In this document: positions 8,434 to 17,101 of the stretch, one piece after another
Layout: every line of letters begins with the position of its first letter
Position numbering within the stretch: the stretch's first letter is position 1
Assembly (NCBI GenBank): GCA_003446375.1
Contig: DMAW01000181.1
Location: forward strand, 1-32,042
Source of the DNA: Eubacteriaceae bacterium
Lineage (GTDB): Bacteria > Bacillota > Clostridia > Eubacteriales > Alkalibacteraceae
Direction: 5' to 3'
DNA: 32,042 nt
Translations under genes and position numbers: made by a program
The notes under the pieces: model-generated
Told to the model about the DNA's origin: nothing
Seen by the model: only the letters and a program-made list of their open reading frames with translations
Database searches by the model: none

Positions 8434-10338
8434 TTATTTGGACTCAAAATCTTTTATCAGTTGGCGGTAGTGTTCTTCACGTTCCAATTTGTTTAGCAGT
8501 TTATTTTCCAGATCTTCTTTTTTTTCAGATAATTCTTGAAGCTTCACAAAATCAGTTTGGTTTTGCTTAATCAAAGCATCTATAGAATCAAGTGCAGTTT
8601 CCAATTGTAATATATCATTTTCTAATGAATCGAATTCGCGCTGTTCTTTGTAGCTAAGTTTTTTCTTCTCTCTTTCTGTGCGACTAGAACTGGATTTTGT
8701 CTTGTTAGCTCTGTCAACTAAGTTTGAATTCGAATCATTAAGCCTGTGTAAGCTAAGCATATTTTCGATGTAGTTAAAATAATTGCCGGTATGCAGGCTG
8801 ATTTTTCCACCACCATCGAAGACAAGGATTTTGTTGCATATCCTATCTAAAAAATATCTGTCGTGTGAGACGGTTATTACCGGTCCCGAAAATCCGTCGA
8901 TATAACTTTCCAAGACTTTTAAGGTATCTATGTCCAGGTCATTTGTAGGCTCGTCTAAAATTAGCACATTTGGAGAATTCATAAGTACTTTAAGAAGATA
9001 AAGTCTTCGTAATTCTCCACCGGAAAGGGTGGAAATCTTGCTGTATTGATGTTCAGAAGGGAAGAGGAAGTTTTCCATCATCTGTGATGCGCTGATTTTG
9101 ATGCCATCGGCGGAGGTGACGTATTCCGCTGTTTCTTTTATGTACTCTATGGATCTAAGATTTGGGTCTATGTGACCAGTATCTTGAGACAGATATGCAA
9201 TTTTTACGGTCTCGCCAATATTAACTTCACCATGATCTGGATTTATTTTTTTTGTTATCAGATTCAATAATGTGGATTTCCCCGCACCATTGGGTCCAAT
9301 TATCCCTATACGGTCATCCCTTTGAACGGAATAGCTGAAATTATCGATGACTGTAATATCTCCATAGGATTTAGTCAAGTTGTTCAGTTCAATTATCTTA
9401 TTGCCTAACCGACTGTGTGCAGATGTTATTTCAATAACCGAATTGTCAACAGATTGGATTGAATCCTTCAAAGAATCAAATCTTTGGATTCTGGCTTTTT
9501 GTTTGGTGGTCCTAGCTTTAGCTCCTTTTCTTATCCATGCAAGCTCTTTTTTATAAAGCCCCAGCTTTTTCCTTTCGGTTGCAGATTCTTGGGCTAGTCT
9601 TTCAAGTTTTTTGTCAAGATAGTACGAGTAGTTTCCGGGGTATGCATGAAGCGAGCCACAACTGAGCTCTACTATCTTGTCAGCTACTCTATCTAAAAAA
9701 TACCTGTCGTGAGTAACCATTATCACAGCGGCTTTCATGTTTTTCAAGTATGTTTCAAGCCAGTCTATCATGTTGTTGTCCAAATGATTGGTTGGTTCAT
9801 CCAAGATCAATAAATCACAAGGGGAAATCAAAGATCCGGCTAGAGAAATTCTCTTTTGTTGGCCGCCTGAAAATTCTTTCATCTTTTTTTCGTATTCGCT
9901 TATGCCAAGCTTTGTAAGCACTGTTTTAATACGGCTTTCTACGTCCCATGCATCCAAGGCATCCATCTTAGAAGTCAAGCTTAGCAATTCATTATGAAGA
10001 CGAATGTCAGCAGGATGTTCACAAGATCTTTCTAGACAAATTTCATAATCGCGTATCGTATTCATAAGAGGTGAGTTTCCTTTAAGAATATGAGCTATAA
10101 CTGTTGACTCGGGATCAAAATCAGGATTTTGCGGAAGATATTCAATTTTCATATTTGAACTTCTTATTATACTGCCGCTGCCGGGAACTTCATGCCCGGC
10201 AATTATTTTCAGGAGTGTTGATTTACCTGTTCCATTTACTCCAATAAGACCGATTTTTTCTTGATCTATGGTAAAGGAGATGTCTGTAAATAAGGTTTTT
10301 ACGCCATAGCTTTGGGTTATTTTATCAATTGTCAGCAT
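8434..10338 (-). CDS. uup: ABC-F family ATPase, Uup type
   Basis: This is a soluble ATPase with two ABC domains and no membrane segments, so it is an ABC-F protein and not a transporter. Domain 1 has Walker A GVNGTGKST (33-41), signature SGGQ (157-160) and Walker B LLILDEP (176-182). The inter-domain linker contains AWIRKGAKARTTKQKAR (267-283), characteristic of Uup. Domain 2 has Walker A GPNGAGKST (348-356) and LSGGE. The last ~90 residues are a charged coiled coil, the Uup C-terminal domain. Family members act on the ribosome, and E. coli Uup also limits precise excision of transposons and affects DNA junctions. Total length of 634 residues is normal. ATG start behind AGAGGAGC. It begins 30 bases after the DUF2254 stop with no terminator between, so the two are probably one operon. 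Confidence 0.93.
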   Translation of the reverse strand: MLTIDKITQSYGVKTLFTDISFTIDQEKIGLIGVNGTGKSTLLKIIAGHEVPGSGSIIRSSNMKIEYLPQNPDFDPESTVIAHILKGNSPLMNTIRDYEICLERSCEHPADIRLHNELLSLTSKMDALDAWDVESRIKTVLTKLGISEYEKKMKEFSGGQQKRISLAGSLISPCDLLILDEPTNHLDNNMIDWLETYLKNMKAAVIMVTHDRYFLDRVADKIVELSCGSLHAYPGNYSYYLDKKLERLAQESATERKKLGLYKKELAWIRKGAKARTTKQKARIQRFDSLKDSIQSVDNSVIEITSAHSRLGNKIIELNNLTKSYGDITVIDNFSYSVQRDDRIGIIGPNGAGKSTLLNLITKKINPDHGEVNIGETVKIAYLSQDTGHIDPNLRSIEYIKETAEYVTSADGIKISASQMMENFLFPSEHQYSKISTLSGGELRRLYLLKVLMNSPNVLILDEPTNDLDIDTLKVLESYIDGFSGPVITVSHDRYFLDRICNKILVFDGGGKISLHTGNYFNYIENMLSLHRLNDSNSNLVDRANKTKSSSSRTEREKKKLSYKEQREFDSLENDILQLETALDSIDALIKQNQTDFVKLQELSEKKEDLENKLLNKLEREEHYRQLIKDFESK

Positions 10339-10368
10339 TCTATTAGCTCCTCTTTATTAAAGTATAGT

Positions 10369-11667
10369 TTATTTAAACTGATACTCATAAGTTGTTATTT
10401 CTTTTAAATTATCTTGAAGCCTAAGGATATCATGATCACTTGGATGAAATCCATGACATCTGTCAAAAATATATTCCGCAAATTTTTTTGTGCCTCTTAG
10501 GCTTTGTTCAGAACAATTGTGCATAATTATCTTAAGTCCTTCAAATAAAGCAAGTACTATAGATAAGTCGGATTTTCCATAATGGATTATTTGATAAAAT
10601 GTGTCATATAAATCTTTTTCGAAGTTGAAATCTTCATAGATGAGCCTTCCTTTGCAGTCTTCAAATTGGATTGAGCTGTATTTCCCCTCCGATTCACCGA
10701 TCCTGCCTAGGATTACCCCAAGTATTCTTATACAGTGAATAGCGGTATTTGGATCATTTATGCCTGGAGAAATCGCTCTAAGGGCAATCTCTACAATTTT
10801 TTGGATAGTAAACTTATAATCGCTAAGAGTCATCCTTTGACCGGTCAAGCTTAAATGGTTATAAAGCTTTTTATCGAAATTTTCAGGGAGCTGACTTTGT
10901 TCTTTATAATAAACTGAAAAGAGATGCATGTTTTTAGAAACAAAATCGCCGATATATGGTTTTACAATTATCTTGCATTCAACATCTCGAATCAATTCCA
11001 TGATTCCATCAAAGTTGATCAGCTCTAAGTATCCTGAAGATGCTGCGTGTACATCAAAATACAGAGGATATTGGTCTACGTCAAATGAATCAATTCTCGA
11101 AAATTTCTTTCTGTAATCCATGGCTTTGTCAATCATATCATAAGATTGACGGTACAATTTGTTTATAAGTTTAGATGCTTGGATCGAGGCAGAAACAGTA
11201 TAAACAAATTTGATAAAATAAATGATACATAAAATTGAATAGACAACGCCTATTGTTGCAGAAATAACCAATGAATCCGGCAGGATACTTCTCATAAAAA
11301 GCAAGGTAGTGATGCAATAGAAAAAGCCTCCTACAAAAATCCCTAAAACCTTCATCGAAACCTTGTCGGTAAGAAAATTTTCTACTACCCTCGGTGAAAA
11401 ATTAGATGAGTATGTTGTCAGTACGACCATAATCGTTGAAAAGGTAAATGTAGTTATTGTTAGCAAGGCGCCGGCTAGGGTAGCTAAGATATTCCTGGAA
11501 AGATTCGTGTCGGTTTTAAAAACATCCGGAATAAAATCTATTATGGGAATTATTCCCGTATCAACTAAAATCACTAAAATGGCAAATAGCATAGAAAATA
11601 TAAGATGATTTATCAAATAAATCCATATTTTGTTGTTTTCATAGATGATTTTTATACGCTGCAGCAT
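10369..11667 (-). CDS. DUF2254 family membrane protein
   Basis: A 432-residue predicted inner membrane protein of the DUF2254 family, whose function is not established. Four hydrophobic segments occupy roughly the first 190 residues, including the family hallmark TFTFSTIMVVLTTYSSNFSPR. A soluble C-terminal half of about 240 residues contains AISPGINDPNTAI, also typical. The frame extends to an ATG at 11682, but GGAGGTG lies between that codon and the ATG at 11667, six bases from the latter, so 11667 is the start. First gene of a probable operon with uup. Confidence 0.87.
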   Translation of the reverse strand: MLQRIKIIYENNKIWIYLINHLIFSMLFAILVILVDTGIIPIIDFIPDVFKTDTNLSRNILATLAGALLTITTFTFSTIMVVLTTYSSNFSPRVVENFLTDKVSMKVLGIFVGGFFYCITTLLFMRSILPDSLVISATIGVVYSILCIIYFIKFVYTVSASIQASKLINKLYRQSYDMIDKAMDYRKKFSRIDSFDVDQYPLYFDVHAASSGYLELINFDGIMELIRDVECKIIVKPYIGDFVSKNMHLFSVYYKEQSQLPENFDKKLYNHLSLTGQRMTLSDYKFTIQKIVEIALRAISPGINDPNTAIHCIRILGVILGRIGESEGKYSSIQFEDCKGRLIYEDFNFEKDLYDTFYQIIHYGKSDLSIVLALFEGLKIIMHNCSEQSLRGTKKFAEYIFDRCHGFHPSDHDILRLQDNLKEITTYEYQFK

Positions 11668-11687
11668 AGAATACACCTCCATAATAA

Positions 11688-11696
11688 ATTATATCA
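11688..11696 (-). promoter_or_regulatory. Extended -10 for the DUF2254-uup operon
   Basis: On the minus strand the bases read TGaTATAAT, a full consensus extended -10, with no recognisable -35. It lies about 20 bases ahead of the DUF2254 start codon, giving a very short leader. Confidence 0.6.
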
Positions 11697-11861
11697 TAAA
11701 AAATGCGGATTAAGCCTCCGATGTAACTTAGTGTCGTCGATTGTATTGAAAAACGGCGTTGCAAATAGAGAATTTCTGCTTTTATCCAATGAGCCGTGAA
11801 ATCTTTCTTGTATTGTGTTAACATAAGTATATCAAGACATACGAAAGGAAGTATCAAGGTA

Positions 11862-12575
11862 GTGAAAGAAATAGTATTGATAATTTTAATGCAGTTGATA
11901 TATGTGCCTGTATTTACATTGAGAACGTTGTTCTTAGTCAAAAATATGATAGCTGTAGCATCATTTTTGGGATTTATAGAAGCTCTTGTATATGTTTTTG
12001 GCTTGTCTTTGGTATTTAGCGGAAACCAAAGCACATTAGCTATGATAGTATATGCAGTTGGCTTTGGGGTGGGCATGCAACTTGGTGGAATAATTGAAAA
12101 CAAATTGGCAATTGGCTACAACAGCTTTATGGTTAATTTGATGCACAGAGACCCTGAGCTTATTGACAAGCTAAGGGTAGAAGGGTTTGGAGTGACTGTT
12201 TATCAAGGAGAAGGCAGAGACAGTGTAAGATACCGTTTAGAGATTCTGACAAAGAGGAATAGAGAAGACGAATTATTGGAGATAATCCATGATTTTGAGC
12301 CAGGGGCCTTTATAATTTCTTACGAACCGCGAAAATTCAAAGGTGGATTCATGGTAAACAGCATGAAAAAAAATCAAGATAAGAAAATAAACTTAACTCC
12401 TCTCGTTAAAAACAACAAAAGAAAGTCAAAGCACCAAGATTCAGAAGTTGAAGAGCTAAAAAAGGATGGAAAAATGCAATCGCTACACCATGAAGGACTG
12501 GAACCAAAAAAAGAAGGAAGCTTATCCGAGGAGATAGATTCAAAAGAAAAAACTGAAAATGAAGATATAAAGTAA
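11862..12575 (+). CDS. UPF0316 (DUF5698/DUF2179) membrane protein with charged tail
   Basis: A 237-residue protein of the UPF0316 family (Bacillus YebE type). Three hydrophobic segments fill the first ~85 residues. A DUF2179 domain follows, with GFGVTVYQGEGRDSVRY and IIHDFEPGAFIISYEPR, then GGFM. Known members are usually about 170-190 residues; this one adds roughly 65 residues of Lys/Glu-rich, probably disordered sequence. Function is unestablished; DUF2179 domains of related proteins have been suggested to bind small ligands. The frame extends upstream to an ATG at 11796, but the GTG at 11862 (with AAAGGAAG about 10 bases upstream) gives the normal family N-terminus, KEIVLIILMQ. It is divergent from DUF2254 and has its own terminator. 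Confidence 0.85.
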   Translation: MKEIVLIILMQLIYVPVFTLRTLFLVKNMIAVASFLGFIEALVYVFGLSLVFSGNQSTLAMIVYAVGFGVGMQLGGIIENKLAIGYNSFMVNLMHRDPELIDKLRVEGFGVTVYQGEGRDSVRYRLEILTKRNREDELLEIIHDFEPGAFIISYEPRKFKGGFMVNSMKKNQDKKINLTPLVKNNKRKSKHQDSEVEELKKDGKMQSLHHEGLEPKKEGSLSEEIDSKEKTENEDIK

Positions 12576-12582
12576 TGCAATG

Positions 12583-12622
12583 AAGCCTATGAAGAGTTGA
12601 GATGAACGATTCGTAGGCTTTT
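12583..12622 (+). terminator. Terminator after the UPF0316 gene
   Basis: AAGCCTATGAA (12583-12593) pairs with TTCGTAGGCTT (12610-12620), with one G-U pair and a 16-base loop, followed by TTAAATTT. It starts eight bases after the stop codon. Confidence 0.72.
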
Positions 12623-12660
12623 AAATTTATAAATCAGTACTAATAATAAAATGAAGTTTC

Positions 12661-12669
12661 TGATAAAAT
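12661..12669 (+). promoter_or_regulatory. Weak extended -10 candidate for sbcDC
   Basis: TGaTAAAAT lies about 30 bases upstream of the sbcD start codon, after the preceding terminator. No -35 can be recognised, so the call rests on position and on its likeness to other -10 elements in this window. Confidence 0.35.
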
Positions 12670-12700
12670 AAAAAGGAACTTAAAGATGGAGGGGTGCTTG

Positions 12701-13852
12701 ATGAGGTTTATGCACATGGCAGATCTGCATATAGGAAAAAGAGTAAATGAATTCAATATGCTTGAAGATCAAAAGCATATTTTGCAGCAAGCTTTAGATA
12801 TTGCTGTAGAGAATAACGTAGAAGGTATCCTGCTCGCTGGGGATATTTATGACAAATCATTGCCTACAGGAGATGCGGTAGAGCTTTTGGATGCTTTTCT
12901 AACCGATATCGTCAGACGGGATATAAAGGTTTTCATTGTAAGTGGTAACCATGATTCTCCGGAAAGGCTGGCCTTTGGAAGAAAACTTATGGAATCTAAA
13001 GGTGTATTCATTTCCAAAGTTTTTGACGGCAATTTGGATGTTGTGAGCCTAAGAGATGAGTATGGAGCGATAAATATTTTCATGATGCCGTTTGTTAAGC
13101 CGCCCCATGTGAAAAAATATTTTCCAGATGAAGAAATCGATAGTTACAATGAAGCAGTAAGGAAAATAATAATGAATACAAAGGTAGATGAAAATGAACG
13201 AAACATTATTATAGCTCACCAATTTGTAGTTTCGGCCGGGATTGAGCCAACGCGTTCTGATTCTGAAAATATTTCTGTAGGAGGTTTGGATCATGTAGAG
13301 GCTTCTACATTTGATAGTTTTGATTACGTTGCCTTAGGACATTTACATCATCCACAGAGCATTGGAAGAGATAGCATAAGATATGCAGGATCTCCCCTTA
13401 AATATTCGTTTTCTGAGTCTGGAGAAAATAAACAAAAAAATGTAACGATAATAAATTTAAAAGAAAAAAACAATTTGGAAATCGACAATATAATTTTGTG
13501 CCCATTAAGAGATATGGTCGAGATTAAAGGTCCAATAAAAGAATTGTTAAATCCTGCAAATCATGAAAATAAGGGGTTAGAAAATTACATACATGCAATA
13601 CTGACAGATGACGAGAGCATAATAGATGCAATCGGAAAAATAAGGAGCGTTTATCCAAATGTCATGAAGATAGATTTCGATAATCTACGAACCCAAAAAA
13701 CGGAACCTGATTCAGTTGCCAAGGATGTTACTAAAAAGTCGTCCCTTCAGTTATTTGAAGAATTTTATAAATTGAACAACAACACGGATATGAACGAAGA
13801 GCAAAAGAAGATTGTACAGAGCATTTTAGAAAATCTGGGGGTGAATAGATGA
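12701..13852 (+). CDS. sbcD: SbcD, nuclease subunit of the SbcCD complex
   Basis: This is the Mre11-type phosphoesterase subunit of SbcCD, a cytoplasmic ATP-dependent nuclease that opens DNA hairpins and processes double-strand ends. The 383-residue protein shows the calcineurin-like phosphoesterase motifs in order: ADLHIGK (D8, H10), GDIYDK (D48), GNHDSPERL, IIAHQF and ALGHLHHPQ, which supply the two-metal site. The C-terminal part is the less conserved capping region. The frame opens five codons earlier at 12686, but GGAGGGGTG overlaps that codon and lies 6 bases before the ATG at 12701. The last four bases overlap sbcC (ATGA), so the subunits are translationally coupled. Confidence 0.95.
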   Translation: MRFMHMADLHIGKRVNEFNMLEDQKHILQQALDIAVENNVEGILLAGDIYDKSLPTGDAVELLDAFLTDIVRRDIKVFIVSGNHDSPERLAFGRKLMESKGVFISKVFDGNLDVVSLRDEYGAINIFMMPFVKPPHVKKYFPDEEIDSYNEAVRKIIMNTKVDENERNIIIAHQFVVSAGIEPTRSDSENISVGGLDHVEASTFDSFDYVALGHLHHPQSIGRDSIRYAGSPLKYSFSESGENKQKNVTIINLKEKNNLEIDNIILCPLRDMVEIKGPIKELLNPANHENKGLENYIHAILTDDESIIDAIGKIRSVYPNVMKIDFDNLRTQKTEPDSVAKDVTKKSSLQLFEEFYKLNNNTDMNEEQKKIVQSILENLGVNR

Positions 13853-16800
13853 AGCCTTTAAAACTAACAATGTGTGGGTTTGGTCCTTATGGGGAAAAAA
13901 GAGAAGTGGATTTTTCTAAACTGGGAGGTTCGGGTCTTTATCTTATAACTGGAGACACAGGAGCCGGAAAGACTACTATTTTTGATGCAGTATGCTTTGC
14001 ATTATATGGAGAAGCAAGTGGTGATAATAGAAAGCCGATAATGCTAAGAAGTGATTTTGCTTCATGGGACATGCCGACTTTTGTAGAACTTGATTTTATT
14101 TATAAGGGAAATATGTACTCGATTGTAAGGAATCCGACATATGAGCGTAAGAAAAAAAGTGGTGAGGGAATAACTTTGGAGAAGCAAAATGCCACTTTAA
14201 CATTTAGCAACGATAAAAATCCAATAGTTGGATATGAGAAAGTTACAAATGGCGTCAAAGAGTTGTTTGGCATCGATAAAAATCAATTTTCCCAAATAGC
14301 AATGATAGCACAAGGAGATTTTTTAAAATTATTGCTTGATACTAACAACGATCGAATAGATATATTTAGAAAGATATTTAATACAAATATTTATCGATAT
14401 TTCCAGGACGAACTAAAGAAAATTTCTTTAGAGAAAAGGAAGTCTTATGAAGATATTAAACTTAGTATTTTACAGTATGTCAACGATATAGTTGTTCCAA
14501 AAGAAAGCAGCTTAAATGAAATGGCAGATCAATCTTTAACGGATGTAAATAACATCCAGCAAGTCATTGACTTGCTGGAAAAAATATTAAATGAAGATAA
14601 AGTAAAAGAAAAGAAAATTAAAAAAGGTATTGGGATTTTACAAAATGAATACGAAGAGCTTTCTAGGCAAATCTTAAAAGGCGAAGACAGCAACAACAAG
14701 CTTGATTTGTTAGAAAAGATGAACAAAAAGCAATTAGAGATGGAAGATGAAAAACCTAAAAGAGAAGAAACATTGCGCAAAATTGAATTCGGGAAAAATG
14801 CACTATACCATGTATTTCCTATTTACAAGCAATACAAGTCTGATGATGTAAAATTTGCACAGAATGTTGCTGAATTGACTGAAACAAGTGAATCAGTAGA
14901 TAAGCTGGAACCAAAACTGGCTGAGTATAAGGCGGAGTACGAAAAAGAAGCATCAAAAGAAAATATAAGGCAGCAAATATTTAATAAAGCGGACTCAATA
15001 AAAAAAGAGCTAGATACTTATGACGCATATGAAAAATTACTGCAAGAATTGAAAGATGAAAGTACAAATCTCAAAGGCAAGCTGATGGATGAAAGACAAC
15101 TAAACGAAAAAAAATCAGAATTGGAAAACAAATTACAGCAAGCTTGCCGAGCTTATGACAATTATAAGGATTTGCCGATTGAAATTGAAAAAGCAGACCG
15201 AAAATTACAGGATATAATAAGATTAAATAGGGAAATCAAAAAAATAGATGCAGAGTTTAAACAGTGGGAAAAACTTAGGCAAGAACATGAAAATATGCAG
15301 GTCAAATATATCAATCAGAGAGAATTATCTAATAAACAAGCAAAAACATACAATGATTTGGAAAACTTGTTTCTGAGCGAACAGGCAGGTATCATAGCTA
15401 AAAAGCTAGAAACAGGCAAACCGTGCCCGGTATGCGGCTCTAGAACTCATCCTCAACCTGCTGCTATGCAAAAGGAAGCCCCGTCAGAATCAGAATTAAA
15501 AGCTGCAAAGGAAAGAGCAGCAAAAGCAAAGGAAGAATTATATGCTGTAAGCGAAAAAGGCTCTAATTTGAAAACAGAAAAGAACAAAAAGCAAGAGTTG
15601 ATATTGAATCTTGTGATGGAAGCCGGCAATAGCAATATTAAATTTGAAGAAGTAGCTACATTTTTATCAAAACAAAAGGAAATCGCTAATGAAAAAGAAA
15701 AAAATATTAATGAGAAAGTATCTGCGTTAAAAGAAGATTTATTAAAAAGGGAAAGCCTGCAAAAGGAAAAATCTAAGCTTGAAGATCATATCGCTAAGGT
15801 CAACGAAATGCTCGGAAGAAAGGTGGCTGAAATAGCCAGTCACAAAGAGCTTATAGGCACACTGACAGGTAAAAGAGAGACAATTGAAAGTCAGCTAAGC
15901 TTCAGTTCAAAATCACAAGCATTAATAGAACTGGATAAGAACAAAGAAATATTCGACAAAATGAAAATATGTTATGAACAATCACAGAAGAAATATTTTG
16001 ATGCAAAAGAAAAGCTAGATAAGCTAAAGGCTGTTTTAGTAACCCTCAAGGCTCAAAATAAAATAATCAGTGAGGAAAGGGAAAATTCTTATAAACGATA
16101 TGAAGAATCCTTGAACAAAAGAAAATTTGAATCCGAAGAACATTTCAAGAGGCATCTAATGAAAGAAGAAGATGTGATCAAGTTGGAACAAGATACAAGA
16201 AAATATTATGAAACGTTGCAGAATATCATAACACAGATTAAATCCCTTGAGCCTGAAGTTTCTGACAAGAAAAGAGTCGATATAGCTAAATTGAAGACGT
16301 TGAAGCTTGAAATTACTGAAAAAAAGGAAGAAAGTGAAGCTGAATACCGAAAGATATACAATAGGCTGGAGAGAAACACAAATACCAAGAGAAATATCTT
16401 AAAGCGATATTTAGAATTAAAAAAGAGCGAACATGACTATGCAATGATAGAAGACATCTCAAAGACTGCAAACGGAGAATTGAAAGGCAAGCAAAAGATA
16501 AAATTTGAGATGTATATTCAAAGAGCGTATTTCAGCAAGATAATAAAGGAAGCAAACAAGAGATTTGTAAGAATGACTGATGGCAGATACGAATTACTAA
16601 GACAGGATGCGGTTGAAAACCTTAGAAGCCAAGTTGGACTTGAACTCGATGTCCAGGATAATTATACAGGCAGAGTCAGAAACGTAAAATCACTATCAGG
16701 GGGCGAATCCTTCAAGGCTTCTCTTGCATTGGCATTGGGGCTATCCGACGTAATACAAAGCATTTCGGGAGGAATCCAACTAGATGCAATGTTTATAGAT

Positions 16801-16983
16801 GAAGGTTTCGGAGCCTTAGATAGCGAGTCTTTGGAACAAGCGATTGAAATTTTAAACAGCTTAAGCAATGGAAACAGACTGGTAGGAATAATATCTCATG
16901 TAACTGAATTGAGAGACAGGATAGACAAAAAAATTGTCGTCAAAAAAAGTCCTGTGGGAAGCTATATAGAAATAGTAGTTTAG
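13849..16983 (+). CDS. sbcC: SbcC, ATPase subunit of the SbcCD complex
   Basis: This is the Rad50-like SMC-family ATPase partner of SbcD. The 1044-residue protein has Walker A GDTGAGKTT (35-43) at the N-terminus. Two long coiled-coil arms, rich in Lys and Glu, flank the zinc hook CPVC (526-529), which dimerises two molecules. The C-terminal head has the signature LSGGES (949-954) and Walker B with MFIDEGFGALD (981-991). Length and order are standard. It starts inside the sbcD stop region and ends without an obvious hairpin, so some readthrough toward the next gene is possible. Confidence 0.96.
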   Translation: MKPLKLTMCGFGPYGEKREVDFSKLGGSGLYLITGDTGAGKTTIFDAVCFALYGEASGDNRKPIMLRSDFASWDMPTFVELDFIYKGNMYSIVRNPTYERKKKSGEGITLEKQNATLTFSNDKNPIVGYEKVTNGVKELFGIDKNQFSQIAMIAQGDFLKLLLDTNNDRIDIFRKIFNTNIYRYFQDELKKISLEKRKSYEDIKLSILQYVNDIVVPKESSLNEMADQSLTDVNNIQQVIDLLEKILNEDKVKEKKIKKGIGILQNEYEELSRQILKGEDSNNKLDLLEKMNKKQLEMEDEKPKREETLRKIEFGKNALYHVFPIYKQYKSDDVKFAQNVAELTETSESVDKLEPKLAEYKAEYEKEASKENIRQQIFNKADSIKKELDTYDAYEKLLQELKDESTNLKGKLMDERQLNEKKSELENKLQQACRAYDNYKDLPIEIEKADRKLQDIIRLNREIKKIDAEFKQWEKLRQEHENMQVKYINQRELSNKQAKTYNDLENLFLSEQAGIIAKKLETGKPCPVCGSRTHPQPAAMQKEAPSESELKAAKERAAKAKEELYAVSEKGSNLKTEKNKKQELILNLVMEAGNSNIKFEEVATFLSKQKEIANEKEKNINEKVSALKEDLLKRESLQKEKSKLEDHIAKVNEMLGRKVAEIASHKELIGTLTGKRETIESQLSFSSKSQALIELDKNKEIFDKMKICYEQSQKKYFDAKEKLDKLKAVLVTLKAQNKIISEERENSYKRYEESLNKRKFESEEHFKRHLMKEEDVIKLEQDTRKYYETLQNIITQIKSLEPEVSDKKRVDIAKLKTLKLEITEKKEESEAEYRKIYNRLERNTNTKRNILKRYLELKKSEHDYAMIEDISKTANGELKGKQKIKFEMYIQRAYFSKIIKEANKRFVRMTDGRYELLRQDAVENLRSQVGLELDVQDNYTGRVRNVKSLSGGESFKASLALALGLSDVIQSISGGIQLDAMFIDEGFGALDSESLEQAIEILNSLSNGNRLVGIISHVTELRDRIDKKIVVKKSPVGSYIEIVV

Positions 16984-17055
16984 GTAGGAAGCAAGATAGA
17001 TTCAAAATACCAATGAAGAATGAAGTGATATAAATTCTAAACTTGTGGGTATATC

Positions 17056-17064
17056 TGATATAAT
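17056..17064 (+). promoter_or_regulatory. Extended -10 for the MFS transporter gene
   Basis: TGaTATAAT, a full consensus extended -10, lies 37 bases before the start codon. The -35 position holds only a weak TTCTAA-like match. Transcription would start near 17071. Confidence 0.55.
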
Positions 17065-17101
17065 TTACCTATTGCTAAAATTCAATTGTGACGGAGGACA
17101 T

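Noticed and set aside
11639..12103. 154-residue open frame on the minus strand
   Set aside because: It runs antisense through the UPF0316 gene and across the DUF2254 promoter; the overlapping genes have clear family matches.
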